Assembly: GCF_002575655.3 (NCBI RefSeq)
Contig: NC_053037.3
Location: forward strand, 443,889,793 to 443,953,792
Origin: Aegilops tauschii subsp. strangulata
Lineage: Eukaryota; Streptophyta; Magnoliopsida; Poales; Poaceae
Length of the DNA: 64,000 nt
Direction of reading: 5' to 3'
The position numbers were made by a program, and so were the translations under genes. The notes under the pieces were generated by a model. It was given only the letters and a program-made list of their open reading frames with translations. It did not search any database and was not told the origin of the DNA. This document shows positions 22,280 to 33,133 of the stretch, in pieces. Numbering within the stretch: position 1 is the stretch's first letter; each line of letters opens with the position of its first letter.

Positions 22280-23101
22280 CTCAAGCCGTGGGCGCGTGAG
22301 ATTACAGTAGCGGAGCCGTCGTTCGACGCTCAGAAGCCGCTGAAGTGGTCCAGCACGCCCCTCATCTTTGACGCTGAGGACCACCCTGACCGCACAATCG
22401 CGGTCGGGTGTTTGCCATTGTTGGTCTCACCAACGATACGTAACCTCAAAGTGAACAAGATGTTGGTTGACGGCGGGGCCGGCCTGAACTTGATCTCGCC
22501 TGTCGTGATCAAAAGACAGCAAATTCCTGATGGAGACCTCGAGGAAACGGGTTTGTTTCAAGGGGTCAATCCGGGGAGGAGCTAGCCGAAGGGGAAGGTC
22601 ACACTGACCGTGACGTTTGGAGGGGAGTTGAACTACAGCATGGAGAGGATCATCTTCGACGTGGCCGAGATCCCCTTGCCCTACAACGGGATCCTCGGCC
22701 GCCCGGCACTAGCCAAGTTCATGGCAGCATCACACTACGCCTACAACATGCTAAAGATGCCCGGGCCATTCACCATCATCTCCGTCCCCTTCGACAAGAA
22801 GGACGCGCTGATCTGCGCCGACCAACTCTACCGGGAAGAAGTTGCAGCAACTGCCATCAAGGCGCCTGCTCCTGCCGCTGAAGACCCGGAAGGGAAGAAA
22901 AAGCCCGGCAAGACCTCTCGCACCCACTCCGGCAAGCACGCCTCTTCGGAGTGCTACGCTACCGTCGAGGACGTGCCAGAGAGCTCTACCGGCAAGAGCA
23001 AGAAATCCAGAGCCGAGCCACCGCAAACCAAGAAGGTGTCCGCCAGGGGGGATGGCATGGGAGGGGCCTTCACCATAGGCTCCACCCTCGACAACAAATA
23101 G
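22280..23101 (+). pseudogene. E1 aspartic protease region
   Basis: Same frame as gag. The retropepsin-type motif is KMLVDGGAGLNLIS (around 22457-22500); many plant Gypsy elements have VDGGSS here, so the change to GAG may matter. FGRP-like YNGILGRPALAKFMA follows at about 22680. The stretch ends with a Lys/Ser/Thr-rich linker. In-frame TAGs at 22583-22585 and 23099-23101 interrupt it; translation resumes in the same frame after each, so both are point changes. Confidence 0.8.
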
Positions 23102-23565
23102 GAAGGCGCGCTCGTCACCTTCCTGCGGGCAAATGTCGACGTGTTTGCGTGGCAAGCATCCGACATCCCCGGTGTTCCCAGGGAGGTGATTGAGCACCAC
23201 CTAGTTGTCTGCCCTCATGCGCGGCCCATCAAGCAGAAGGTCAGAAAGCTGGCTCTGGAGAGGCAGGAGTTCATCACAGAGGAGATCAAAAAGTTGGAAC
23301 CGGCAGGTTTGGTGAGAGGAGTGCTCCACACGACGTGGTTGGCCAATCCGGTAGTGGTGCGCAAGGCGAATGGGAAGTGGAGGATGTGTATTGATTACAC
23401 AGATATCAATAAGGCTTGTCCTAAGGACCCCTTCCCGTTGCCACGCATCGACCAGATTGTCGACTCCACGGCCGGGTGTGATCTGTTATCATTCCTCAAC
23501 GCCTACTCGGGCTACCACCAAATCTCCATGACAAGAGAGGATGAAGAAAAGACATCATTCATCAC
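23102..23565 (+). pseudogene. E1 reverse transcriptase, catalytic region deleted
   Basis: Would copy the RNA into DNA. Present are VFAWQASDIPGVPREVIEHH, the fingers motif LANPVVVRKANGKWRMCIDY and the start of the palm (PLPRIDQIVDSTAG, then DLLSFLNAYSGYHQISM). After FITP at about 23565 the sequence jumps to the CVFGVPSGKLLGFF segment that normally follows the YxDD motif, so roughly 100 residues with the catalytic Asp pair are gone and the frame changes. This copy cannot reverse transcribe. Confidence 0.88.
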
Positions 23566-24450
23566 CCCATGTGTGTGTCTTTGGCGTTCCGTCCGGCAAG
23601 CTTCTCGGATTCTTTGTGTCGCGGCGCGGGAGCAAGGCAAACCCAGACAAAATCAAGGTTATTGAGCAGATTGAGGCGCCCAAGCGGATCAAAGACGTGC
23701 GTCGGCTCGCTGGTTGCGTCGCCGCCATGAGCCGATTCATCTCCAAGTCCGCCGAGCGCGCCCTTCCCTTCTTCAAAAACTTGAAGAAGGCAGGCCCAAT
23801 GGAGTGGACCCCGGAAGCCGAGGCGGCGTTGCAGGATCTGAAGAAATACCTTTCCTCCACGCCAATACTGGTTGCGCCTAAACCACAAGAGCCGTTGCTG
23901 CTGTATCTAGCCGCGACGAATCAAGTGGTCAGCGGGGCACTGGTGGCACAGAGAGAGGTTGACGAAGAGGCAGTGGTGGCGGCAGAACCAGCGGATGGAA
24001 ACCCAAAGATCCCCCCGGCAGGGCTTGGTGCCGGCAAGGCAGGGCCCCCGGCAGGATCTGACGCCACCGAGGCAGTGCTTGCGCAGTCAGGCGAGGTGGT
24101 GCGGAAGAAGAAGATGATGCAGCACCCGGTTTACTTTGTCAGCTCCCTCTTGCAGGGGGCTAGGTCGAGGTATTCCGGTGTGCAAAAATTTCTCTTCGGC
24201 CTCCTTATGGCCTCGAGGAAGCTGCGTCATTACTTCCAAGCCCACGAGATCACTTTCGTCACCCACCTCCCATTGCAACGGATACTGCATAACCCAGATG
24301 CAACCGGAAGGATTGTGGAATGGGCCTTGGATTTGTCAAGTGTCGGTTTGAAGTTTGAAAGTACCTCGACAATCCAGAGCAGAGTCTTGGCGGAGTTCAT
24401 TGCAGAATGGACCTCAACGCCTGACGAAGAAATCCAGGAGACCGCGACTG
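23566..24450 (+). pseudogene. E1 RT thumb/connection and degenerate first RNase H
   Basis: From CVFGVPSGKLLGFFVSRRG the frame covers the thumb (RRLAGCVAAMSRFISKSAER) and a Ty3-type RNase H remnant: PLLLYLAATNQVVSGALVAQ and HPVYFVSSLLQGARSRYSG, then LMASRKLRHYFQAHEITF. The usual catalytic Asp in the first strand is absent (LYLAAT), as in Tat elements where this domain has become a tether. An insertion rich in Ala/Gly/Pro (24000-24100) separates the two halves. The frame shifts near 24452. Confidence 0.78.
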
Positions 24451-25025
24451 AATCATGTACTTTGATGGGGCTTTCTTGCTGCAAGGCGCCGGTGCCGGCA
24501 TGCTACTCGTCGCGCCCACCGGAGAGCACCTCAAGTACGTGGTCCAGATGCACTTTCCCAGGGAGATGTCCACCAACAACACTGCGGAGTACGAACGGCT
24601 GCTTGCCGGTCTCAGGATCGCAGCACACCTCGGGGTTAAGAAGCTCATCGTCAGGGGTGACTCGCAGCTTGTTGTCAGACAGGTCAACAAGGATTATCAG
24701 AGCCCATTGATGGAGGCTTACGTAGATGAGGTGAGGAAGCTGGAGGAACGCTTTGACGGTATCCAAGCGGAGCACGTCCCCCGAATGGAGAACGACGTCG
24801 CCGATTACCTGTCGAAGCATGCTGCATTCAAGCTACCTGTGGAACCAGGTACCTTTTTGCTCCGGTTAACTCAACCATCCATCGAACCATCAATGGGGCA
24901 GAACAATCGGAGGAAGTCAGGTCCCGGCAAGTACTTTCCTACCGAGCCCCCTAAGGCTGCCGGCAAGGGTGCTGCCGCGGACGCTGAGCCTGCCAAAGGG
25001 CAACTGGCTCTGGCAGGGCGTCAAG
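24451..25025 (+). pseudogene. E1 archaeal-type RNase H (second RNase H)
   Basis: MYFDGAFLLQGAGAGMLL carries the first catalytic Asp. NNTAEYERLLAGLRIA holds the Glu, VRGDSQLVVRQV the second Asp and MENDVADYLSKHAA the last Asp-containing helix. All four acidic positions therefore look present. This extra RNase H replaces the degenerate first domain in removing RNA from the hybrid and is diagnostic of Tat-like elements. It is shifted in frame relative to both neighbours. Confidence 0.82.
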
Positions 25026-25032
25026 CCCTCGC

Positions 25033-26337
25033 ATGGAGACAGCCGCGCCCATGGCTGAGGAAATGCCTTTGGTCCTTGCCGACGAGCCCCAGGCTCCGGC
25101 ATGGGCACATCATACTGTCCGATTCCTCCAAACAGGGGAACTTCCAGAGGAGCAGGAGGAAGCGGAAAAAGTAGCCCGCCGGTCCGCCCTGTACCAGTTT
25201 GTCGACAACGTCCTGTACAGGAGAAGGCCGAACGGAGTGAAATTGAAGTGCATCCCCCGGGAGGAAGGACTGGAGCTGTTGGCAGAGATACATGGAGGCA
25301 TATGTGGCTCCAACATAGGGTCAAGGGCCCTTGCTGGAAAGGCGTTCCGGCAAGGTTTCTTCTGGCCCACCGCCCTCCAAGATGCGACGGCACTAGTAAC
25401 CAAGTGTGAAGCGTGTCAGTTCCATTCAAGGAAGCTTCATCAACCAGCTCAAGACCTTCAAACAATCCCTCTCTCCTGGCCATTCTCGGTCTGGGGGCTC
25501 GATATACTGGACCCTTTCCCCCGCGCTGTCGGGGGCTTTGAGTACTTGTACGTTGCAATCGACAAGTTCACAAAGTGGCCGGAGGTGGAAGCAGTGAGAA
25601 AGGTGACTGCTCAGTCAGCTGTCAAGTTCTTCAAGGGACTAGTCTGCCGTTTTGGTGTGCCAAACAGAGTCATCACCGACAACGGCACGCAGTTCACAAG
25701 CCACACCTTCATGCAATACATTCAAGACCTCGGCAGCAAGGTCTGTTTTGCTTCCGTGGCACACCCACGAAGCAACGGCCAAGCGGTGAGGGCAAATGCT
25801 GAAGTGTTGCGAGGCCTAAGAACAAAGACTTTTGACAAGCTAGGCAAGAGCGTAAGGCGCTGGATTGATGAATTGCCGGCGTTCCTTTGGTCGATCAGGA
25901 TGACGCCAAATCGTGCCACCAGCCAGACACCTTTTTCCCTGGTATACGGGGCAGAAGCAGTTCTCCCCACGAAACTCATATCTGGGTCACCTCGAGTGCT
26001 CGCTTATGATGAGCTTGAGCAAGAGTAGTTGCGCCAAGATGACGCGATGCTCCTTGAGGAAGATCGTCTTCGGGCTGCTGTGAGAGCAGCACGCTACCAG
26101 CAAGCCTTGCGCCGCTACCATAGCCGCAAGGTTCATGCCCAAAGCTTTGAGGAAGGCGACCTTGTTCTTCGGCGCGTTCAGTCGGCCAAGAATTCCAACA
26201 AGTTCACGCCAAAGTGGGAAGGCCCTTATCGGGTAATACGAGTCACCAGGCCCGGCGCAGTTCGCCTGGAGACCGAAGATGCTGTCCCAGTGAGCAACTC
26301 CTGGAACATCGAGCATCTTCGCAAGTTTTACCCGTAA
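25033..26337 (+). pseudogene. E1 integrase, catalytic Glu lost
   Basis: Would insert the cDNA in the nucleus. The zinc-binding N-terminus is altered: the His is present in EIHGG and both Cys in KCEACQFHS, but the usual second His (GHH) has become GSN. The core has Asp in WGLDILDPF and in VITDNGTQF. The third residue, Glu in the normal NGQxERxN, is Val here (NGQAVRAN; GTG at 25786-25788). After TAG at 26026-26028 the C-terminal domain continues (KFTPKWEGPYRVIRV to SWNIEHLRKFYP). No chromodomain follows. Confidence 0.88.
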
Positions 26338-27590
26338 GGCGCGGCTTGCCGGGCCTCCCGGCAAGCCACCTTTTGTACAAGCTTTGCCGGCAAGGCATGT
26401 AACCCTTTGTACAAAGCCAGGCGCAGACCCTGAGCATAAATAAATGAAGCGCTGGCGCCCTAAGTTATAGCATGCATGCTAGGTCGAGTCTCTTCCTTGG
26501 TTAGGGTTGATAATGCTTAGCGGCGACTAACCCCTAGCCTAGAGGTCGAGTGCGCGTCTCTCTGTTTCCTTTCTATCCTCTTTTGGTTCGCAAGGCACAT
26601 GAGCACTTCTGCTGAGCTACTTCGAAGAAAAGGCACGGACCGGCGTCCCAACCCCGGCAAACCAAAGTTGCCGGGGGCTGCAAGTAAAAGGATCTAACCG
26701 TGGCGAGATGAGGTTGCCGGGGGCTGCAGATCCAGATAAATCTTTTATCCTCTGTCATGCATTTCGTTATGAAACTGGGATGCATGAAACCTCGCTTTAT
26801 TTCTAGGCCACCGTGCTCCCCTTTTCTATACCCAAGGATTATCTCCTGGGCCCGAATTTGGTTGTAGCCACGGCGGCAGGGAAATAGAATGAGGAGCCCA
26901 AACCCGCTTCGTCCCTGCCCCTGGCAAGGGCGTGAGAATGGTCGAACAAAATGGGGGGACGGCAAGGCCTGTTGCCGGGCGGGAAATGTTTATATTAAAT
27001 AGTAACAAGGATTCACTCCTTGTCGTGGGTTCCATCCACGAACGAAAACCCCCGACAAATACCCATTTTTCATTAAAAACATCCCGTACAGGTACAGTTC
27101 ATACTAAATTAAAAAAATGAGCAAGGGGGATTACAAGCTTTAAATTTAACAAGGCCCGAAGGCTTACAGATTAAAAAAGAGGTGAGATGCCCGTAATCCC
27201 TTTCTTGTCCCTCTCCTCAGGAGGCAGGTCAAGGAGGCGAAAGGGCAAAAGGGGCGCCTAGGCGAGCTACGAGCAGCAGAAAGCACCAGGAGAACACCTC
27301 GGTGGCCGCCCATGGGTGGGCCAGTGATGACGGTGCCGGGAAAGGAGCTGGAAGACGAGGCGGCAGGACCGGCAATACGCGATGAAGGCATCGGTGCAAG
27401 CGTACTCCGAGTTGACCGCCTTGCCGCCCGCCCTCTTCCTCTTCCGCAGCCTCCCGACGCCAGCCGCCCAAGGAGACGGCCCTGAGAAGTTCAAGGAGCT
27501 AGCCCCTCCCCCGGCGAAGCTCGACCGGAGGAGCGGCCAGGTACAAATGCTGCTGCTGCTGCACCCGCCCAGGCACGGGGCGTCCGACGC
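26338..27590. other. E1 3' non-coding region
   Basis: Between the integrase stop and the antisense frame. GTTGCCGGGGGCTGCA recurs at 26667 and 26722. Two more 'CCGGCAAG'-rich patches occur near 26350-26400 and 26970. Small frames on both strands look like chance. Confidence 0.6.
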
Positions 27591-28240
27591 CTAGTCGGAC
27601 TCGTCCCCGTCATCTTCCCCGCTGTCCTCCTCATCACTTTTGCTTGAGGAAGAGCTTCCATCGTCGGAATCTCCGTCGGAGGAGCTCTCCACGCAGCACT
27701 TCAGGCGAGTTCCGAAGTCCCCAAAGACCTTGACGGAGAGGAGGCCGCCCTCCATTAATTTGAAGTAGAGGACGAGCGCCGCCATCAGGCTGTGGATGCG
27801 AGCGAACGTCTTCCATCCACGACGGAGGTACATGACCCGAGGAGCCGGGAAGTCAACGTCGACCCGCGTGCCCCCTTTCCCACAGCCCCTCATGTGCAAT
27901 CTAAGGGATTGGGGCGGGGCACGCTCCATCTCCCGAGCAAACGGGGCGGGAAGACGAAGACAACGACGCGGAGGCCGGCGCAGCCTGATGAAGAACTCGC
28001 GGGGCTGGTCTCCAACATGGCCTTCCATCGGAAAGGGCATCATTGGCGGGGGCGAAGCCGGCACGCCGCCCCGTCCTCCTCTTCCCCGAGCACCACGACC
28101 TCTGCCCCGGCCTTGCCCCTCCCCCTTCCCCTCACGGCCGGCTCCACCACCGCGGGCTTAGGAGGAGGAGGGACGCGCTGTCGAGCAGCGACCCTCGCCG
28201 CCACCGTCGAGGGACAAGGATTCCCTTTCTGCATGGCGAG
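27591..28240 (-). pseudogene. Antisense B3-like DNA-binding domain protein in the 3' region of E1
   Basis: Reading leftwards, RLRLPAPFA-like CLRLPAPFAREMERAPPQSL, VDVDFPAPRVMYLRRGWKTF and LYFKLMEGGLLSVKVFG match the order of conserved blocks in the plant B3 domain (strand with LP..F, W..F loop, L.F..., final V.V strand). A C-terminal Ser/Asp/Glu tail (DSDDGSSSSSKSDEEDSGED) ends at 27591. An upstream segment in another frame (MQKGNPCPSTVAARVAARQR, ATG near 28234) may be the true N-terminus, separated by a frameshift near 28050. A TATA-like TTTATAAGG lies about 75 bp upstream. Tat-like elements of other plants carry antisense frames here. Whether it was captured from a host gene is not known. 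Confidence 0.55.
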
Positions 28241-28841
28241 TGAAAGGAAGAAGCAGAAGCGAGAGGAGATAGATGACAGAAGAGTGCGGGACGCCATCCC
28301 CCCTTCCCCCTCCTTATAAAGGGGCAGGGTCGGGGCTCGGTCGCCCCGCTCGGCCAATCCAGCCACCAGAGGCGCAGGGAATCGGGACCGACCCGCTACC
28401 CCAACCAGCGACGGCCCGATTTCCCGCCTCCACCACTTGCCACCCCAAGCGCATGGAGGATGCGTGGCGAACGTGCAGAATCGAGGGGACAGGTGAGGCG
28501 ACCTGTCCCCACCCCGTGATCATGGGGTGTGGATGCCTTGAAGACCGCGACCCGGCCCCGCGTGGTAAATGAGCCGCGCCTCCAGGCCTCCCTCTTTTTA
28601 TGGGGAAGGCGCGAGCGGCCTCTTTACCACGATATGACGCATGCGTGCAGGAACTGCCCCACGCATGCCGCCCACGTCACGGGCACCCCTCCACGTCGCG
28701 CCACGCCGCGCGCGGGTCGTGGGAAACGAAGCGCGCGAAAAGTTTTACCGCGGTAAAAAACCGCCCCGCCTGCCCGCGCACCGTCTTGGACCTGGCCCAT
28801 AAATGTGTCGCGCTTATGTGTGGCCCAGGCCCGGGGGCTCC
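28241..28841. other. E1 region between antisense frame and LTR
   Basis: GC-rich. CCTTATAAAGGGG at 28311-28323 reads as a TATA-like box on either strand and could serve the antisense frame. The last bases before the LTR (CCGGGGGCTCC) form a short purine-rich tract in the place of the polypurine tract. Confidence 0.5.
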
Positions 28842-29969
28842 TGTCGGTGTACAAAATAAGGGGCGCACCTTTGTACCCCTTTACCTGTGCATGGGCAGTC
28901 GGAGCCACGCCCACGGTCGCACCAAGCAGAACAGGGGAGGTAAACCGAGGTAAAACCGAAGCCCAAGACAACCAGAGCAACACCAAGGCCAAAGACCACA
29001 AAGAGCAGAGGGACGAAGCAGGTTCCCCCCGGCAAGACCCTTGCAGGGGCAGCTCGCCCCACCCCCACAGAGCGAGCCACCCTTGAGCCCACGGTCTCCA
29101 ACATCATCAACCACGTTGGGCCAGGGCTCGGGAGGCACCTCCATAGTGGTATGCAGATCTTTGTGAAGACAAGGAACACTCAAGATCAGATGAGGATTAG
29201 AATATGACGACCCTCGGCAAGATTCTTGCCGAGGAAGACCACCAGACCCCCGGTAAGATCCTTGCCGGGGACGACAGCACACCCCGGCAAGGCCCCAACA
29301 AAGGACGCCATCAAGGCCACTACCAGGCCCGCACCAACCAAGTCTCCACCGATGTTCGCATGCAGCTGCCAGCCCAACCAGCTGGGCAGGCGCATGCGTG
29401 GCAACATGCAGCTTCCAGGCCAACTCGGCACACACCAGCGTCGCGGCATGCAGATCTTCGTGAAGACCCTACCACCGCGCCACCTCAACTGCCTGCCTGC
29501 CTACATGGCACCGCATGCACCAATGGCCAGGGCGCGTGTTAGAGCGAGGAGGAGCGGCGATGGACGGGATGGGCCTCGCTCCCGTCCCCAATAAAGCAAG
29601 AGGACACCTCAGCTACGCATTAAATGTGCCTTGTCCTGTAATACGAGCGATAAGCTCGCAATACTGTGCGCCTTTCCACCTCTTGTATGCCACTGTGGCA
29701 GCCCCTTTCGACTATAAAAGGAGGCCCATGGCATACTGGAGAAGGATTCGGCTCTTTCGAACCACGCACTCACCATAGCTAGTTCGAGAGCCCAAGAACT
29801 CTCTAAAATACACCCACCAAAGCAGGACTAGGGTTTTACGCATCCTCGCGGCCCGAACCTGGGTAACGATCCTCGTGCCGATTACTAATCCTGCTCTTCA
29901 CGCAACCCTGCGCCCCGGCAACCGTAGTAGGGATTCTTGTGATCCCATAGGTGTCGTTCCACACCGACA
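28842..29969 (+). repeat. E1 3' LTR, 1128 bp
   Basis: Begins TGTCGGTGTACAAAATAAGG and ends CCACACCGACA, a TG..CA LTR with inverted TGTCGGTG/CACCGACA ends. TATAAAAG at 29713-29720 is the probable promoter, with the transcript start some 30 bp downstream. Several CCGGTAAGATCCTTGCCGG-like stems lie at 29210-29290. Bases after it are ACGGG (29970-29974); the matching left duplication would be next to the missing 5' LTR. Confidence 0.88.
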
Positions 29970-29988
29970 ACGGGGAGAAAATTTTACT

Positions 29989-30170
29989 ACTCCCTCCGTT
30001 TACTCCTCGTCCCTACCTTGGTTAGAGAGATTGTCATATTGTTTGAAATATATGTCCTTTAGTAGATTCAATATGAACTACTAGTACATACTCCAAACAC
30101 TGATGTATATAGACATATTTTAGAGTGTAGATTCACTCATTTTGCTCCGAATGTACTCCCTCAGATCGGT
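29989..30170. repeat. Repeated block containing a truncated Stowaway, copy 1
   Basis: TACTACTCCCTCCGTTTACT, CTACCTTGGTTAGAGAGATT and TTTTAGAGTGTAGATTCACT are shared with 31184-31375. The right half is Stowaway sequence but the right inverted end is missing, cut at 30158 by CTCCCTCAGATCGG, which looks like the start of another MITE. Confidence 0.8.
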
Positions 30171-30600
30171 GAAGAGTGTACATCTAGCTTCAAAATTTGT
30201 CCACAAAAGAGTGTACTTCTATCTTCCCAATGCACTTTAAAGTGGGAAAAATACTTCTCTCTCATCACACGGTAATTAAGACCAATAGCAATCTACACAT
30301 GGTCTTCTTAATTTCTACGTGCACTTAGCTCATTGGGGGTTGGGTAATTAAAGAGGAGAGAGATGATGGCTTGCACCTTTTCAAATGAATTTTTTACTCA
30401 ACTTCATAATTTGCCCTATATCTTTGATTTCTACACACACAATTTTGATGGATCTCTTCATCGATCTCGCACCCACCCACTTGATCATGTCTTCGACTCT
30501 ATCGATATCTATGACCCATCCCTCTCTTCTCGTGGATCGCCCCCTCTATATACGATATAGATAGGCCTCTATTTCACACACATTGGTTGTGTCAAAATTT
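30171..30600. other. No gene seen
   Basis: AT-rich with blocks like AGTGTACATCTAGCTTC and AGTGTACTTCTATCTTC repeated at 30175 and 30211. A possible MITE body without a clear right end. Confidence 0.35.
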
Positions 30601-30726
30601 TGTTTGAGATATCATCGACACATATTCCCACAAATACTTTCACGAAATCACCCCCGCCCCAAAAACACTCACGAACGCACACGCCATCTGTCTATGTTTG
30701 TATCTCTCTCTCACACACCCACGTAG

Positions 30727-30925
30727 GTGGGGGACGTGCACGAAGAGAAGAGGTGCACGCACGGCGCAGGTACTCCCGTCTCTTTCCAAGCACACCCGCG
30801 CGGGTACATGGTGGAGCTCATTTCTGTACAAAAAGGCAGCCCACGTGGTAATTTGACACGTGTACTGGTTGTCCACTTGATGGAGGATCGTTTACCACGG
30901 GTGTACAAACAAATTGCGACTTGAC
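30727..30925 (+). repeat. Promoter-like module P, copy 1
   Basis: GAAGAGAAGAGGTGCACGCA, GGTGGAGCTCATTTCTGTA and CAGCCCACGTGGTAATTTGA recur at 32188-32310 in the same order. CACGTG (30840-30848) is a G-box. No conserved frame, so this is more likely duplicated upstream DNA than coding. Confidence 0.7.
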
Positions 30926-31014
30926 ACGTTATGTTAAAAAAGATGCAAACCATCTGGGGCCTACCTCAGAGGCAACGCTCTGTACACTGGAGATGCTCTG
31001 TATGTATTACTTTC

Positions 31015-31600
31015 GATGTGTCCTGTCAACTCGCAGAATGAGGAGAAGCTTGCTTAGTATACCGTCTCCCCAGCCCACGGGCGCGGTGGCTCGCAGAGTC
31101 GCAGGACGAGGAGATGCTTGCTTACTACGCCTACGCCCGCTCCCTCGCCCAAGCGCGGTGGCTCATAGAACGAGTAAAAAAAATTACTACTCCCTCCATT
31201 ACTCCTCGTCCCTACCTTGGTTAGAGAGATTATCATATTGTTTGAAATATATGTCTTTTAGTATATTTTCAATATGAACTACTAGTACATACTCCAAACA
31301 CTAATGTATATACGTATTTTAGAGTGTAGATTCACTCATTTTGCTCTGTATGTAGTCCATATTGAAACGGGCGTAATAGTATGCACTCTCCCTCGCCCCT
31401 CGACCCTCGCTCGACCCTCGCCCACGTGGTGGATGTGCAGCAATTCATTCGGTCTCACGTAGCCAGAACGATATATACTGCAGTACCGCTATTGCTCGAC
31501 TTCCCGAAGAGGCGAAGAGCCAAGCGCAAGGTTAATATTTTGGAGATGCCAAGTGCAAGGTTTATAGGAGAACGAGTAGTAGTAGTACTAGTAGGACGTA
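31015..31600 (-). repeat. Dispersed promoter-like module, inverted copy 3
   Basis: 31015-31160 and 31380-31600 match the module at 10070-10450 in reverse orientation (CAACTCGCAGAATGAGGAGA, GGCGAAGAGCCAAGCGCA). The repeat at 31184-31375 is inserted between the two halves. Confidence 0.65.
31184..31375. repeat. Repeated block containing a truncated Stowaway, copy 2
   Basis: Nearly identical to 29989-30160 over about 170 bp, then ends differently (TAGTCCATATTGAAACGGGC). Because it splits the dispersed module, it is an insertion. Confidence 0.8.
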
Positions 31601-31619
31601 CCAGTGGTACGTAGTGTAC

Positions 31620-32187
31620 GAGGAAGAAGGCAAAAAGATGTACGTTTTGCGTGACAGTCTCTTCTTACACGACGTGCTAGACCTAGTGGACCTCATTGTT
31701 GCAATGGGACCACTCCCTATCATAGATGGCACGATTCAAAGTGGTGGGCAGCGGGCATAATTCGGAGCTGCTTAGTCTTAAACCCCATGAAGAAGTCCCA
31801 TCGAAAGGAATAGTCCATCCTCTACACGTGCTCCAATGTAAAATGAGTAAATGAGACAAAAAGAGAAAGAGACAAAGTAAAAAAATCACCAACCTTAGAT
31901 CCAGCCCTATTGTATGAGTGAATGATATTTCTACGTCGTGATTGACATGGCTATATTATTAACCATGCTACGGAGGTAGAAGCAGACTTTTATTTATTCA
32001 CGGAGGTAGCAGCGGATGGATATTCAACGAGGAGTGAAATGATGGCTGCTTCCTCGGTCAAACAAAGAGAAAGGTGGGCCTCGTGATTTCATGGCTTATT
32101 AGTCATTATTACTGCCTATACTCTATGCCCATATATAATAACCGCGTGGTAGTACAGTAGTGGGCTATACTTTTAATAACCATGCTC
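31620..32187. other. No gene seen
   Basis: Mixed composition. GGAGGTAGAAGCAGACTTTT and GGAGGTAGCAGCGGATGG (31972, 31999) are a short diverged repeat. No supported coding region. Confidence 0.35.
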
Positions 32188-32325
32188 GAAGAGAAGAGGT
32201 GCACGCACCCACGCACGTAGTGTACTAGTAGCACTCTTTGCGTCACACACGTGACACGGTGGAGCTCATTTCTGTAAGATGATGCAGCCCACGTGATAAT
32301 TTGACGTGTCTAGTAGTAGTTACTC
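32188..32325 (+). repeat. Promoter-like module P, copy 2
   Basis: Copy of 30727-30925 with CACGTGATAATTTGACGTGT. It lies about 90 bp upstream of the TATA-like box of module B, supporting a promoter role. Confidence 0.7.
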
Positions 32326-32399
32326 ACTTATAAATAAAGGAGGGTCGGGAACCACGCATGAACGGTGCCGCGTAATTTATAAATAATGTTTTTTTCTTA

Positions 32400-33130
32400 A
32401 GTGGCACGTACGCAATATAAATAGGTTTGTATGGAGAGAAACGGAAACCGCTCCACTATATACATAGCCAGGACGAGCCTACTCGGTTGCGTCCTGGGGT
32501 TGCTCTCTTCACACTCTCTCACACAAAACGATTGTGTCCACATCTCTAACATCCGGGTGGATCACGTCCGCCGGGGGAAGGGGTGGATGCTTAGTGTAGA
32601 TGCGGTCGCCGTCGCCGACGGTGAAAACCCACTGTCGGCACGTCCCAATCAGGGGTCCCCGCCGTTCTCTCTCACAAAGCCGGTGAGGTTGCCTTCATCC
32701 CTTACTCACTGCCGCGGCGTGGGAAGTTGCCGCCTCCCGCCACCCTCCTCTAGGTTGAGCTACGTCCCGACATCCCTCAGGTACAACTTCCTTATAGCCG
32801 GCTTGGACCACTGCCCCAGTTGCCCACATCACTCCATGTGGATATTTCTCTACTTGTTTGCCCCGCACATACCTCTACTGGCTTCTACATACAGTATTTG
32901 TGATGAGTTTATGTCTCATCAACTAGTCCCAGTAATCTTATTCTAATCACGCTTCTTCAATTTCTTTGCCACGGGGATGCTCATCTCGATTTTGGTCAAA
33001 CTGCTCAAAATGATCCAATGGTCAAAGGGTTGCAAACTTCATTTCTTGGGAAGCTTCAACGTAGCCAGCAAATTAAAGCCTGGTTAGGGTATATGGTTCA
33101 AGGGCTAGGGACTGCATGGATCTTTTTTTC
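32400..33130 (+). pseudogene. Module copy B: promoter, exon 1 and start of intron
   Basis: TATA-like CAATATAAATAGG (32415) precedes an exon-like GC-rich block (32540-32780) that ends CCCTCAG/GTACAAC, a splice donor in the same place as in copies A and C. Blocks GTCGCCGTCGCCGACGGTGA and CCGACATCCCTCAGGTA match copy A. A long frame here (171 codons, 32431-32946) runs through the donor into the intron, so it is not the real protein. A diverged GATTTTGGTCAAACTGCTCA motif lies at 32988. Nothing downstream is recognisable, so the copy is truncated. Confidence 0.45.
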
Positions 33131-33133
33131 TTT

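Larger units (their letters stand above)
21163..29969 (+). mobile_element. E1: Ty3/Gypsy LTR retrotransposon, Tat-like, 5' truncated
   Basis: Domain order is gag, protease, RT, RNase H, archaeal-type RNase H, integrase, then a 2.5 kb 3' region and one LTR. Integrase downstream of RT defines Gypsy. The second RNase H and absence of a chromodomain point to the Tat lineage. The 5' LTR, leader and start of gag are missing: the element begins abruptly at the CACTA terminus with gag already open. All coding parts are damaged: TAG stops at 22277, 22583, 23099 and 26026, loss of the RT catalytic region, and frame changes. 'CCGGCAAG' is very frequent throughout. Confidence 0.9.

Noticed and set aside
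21056..22384. A 442-codon minus-strand frame
   Set aside because: It is the shadow of the gag frame on the other strand, Leu/Val-rich through codon bias, with no domain; gag on the + strand explains the region.
28842..29969. Naming E1, E2, D or the solo LTR as specific repeat-database families
   Set aside because: LTR ends look familiar from Triticeae, but names cannot be fixed without a database search.
32431..32946. A 171-codon + frame in module B as an intact protein
   Set aside because: It runs across a conserved splice donor into intron sequence, and copies A and C do not keep the frame.
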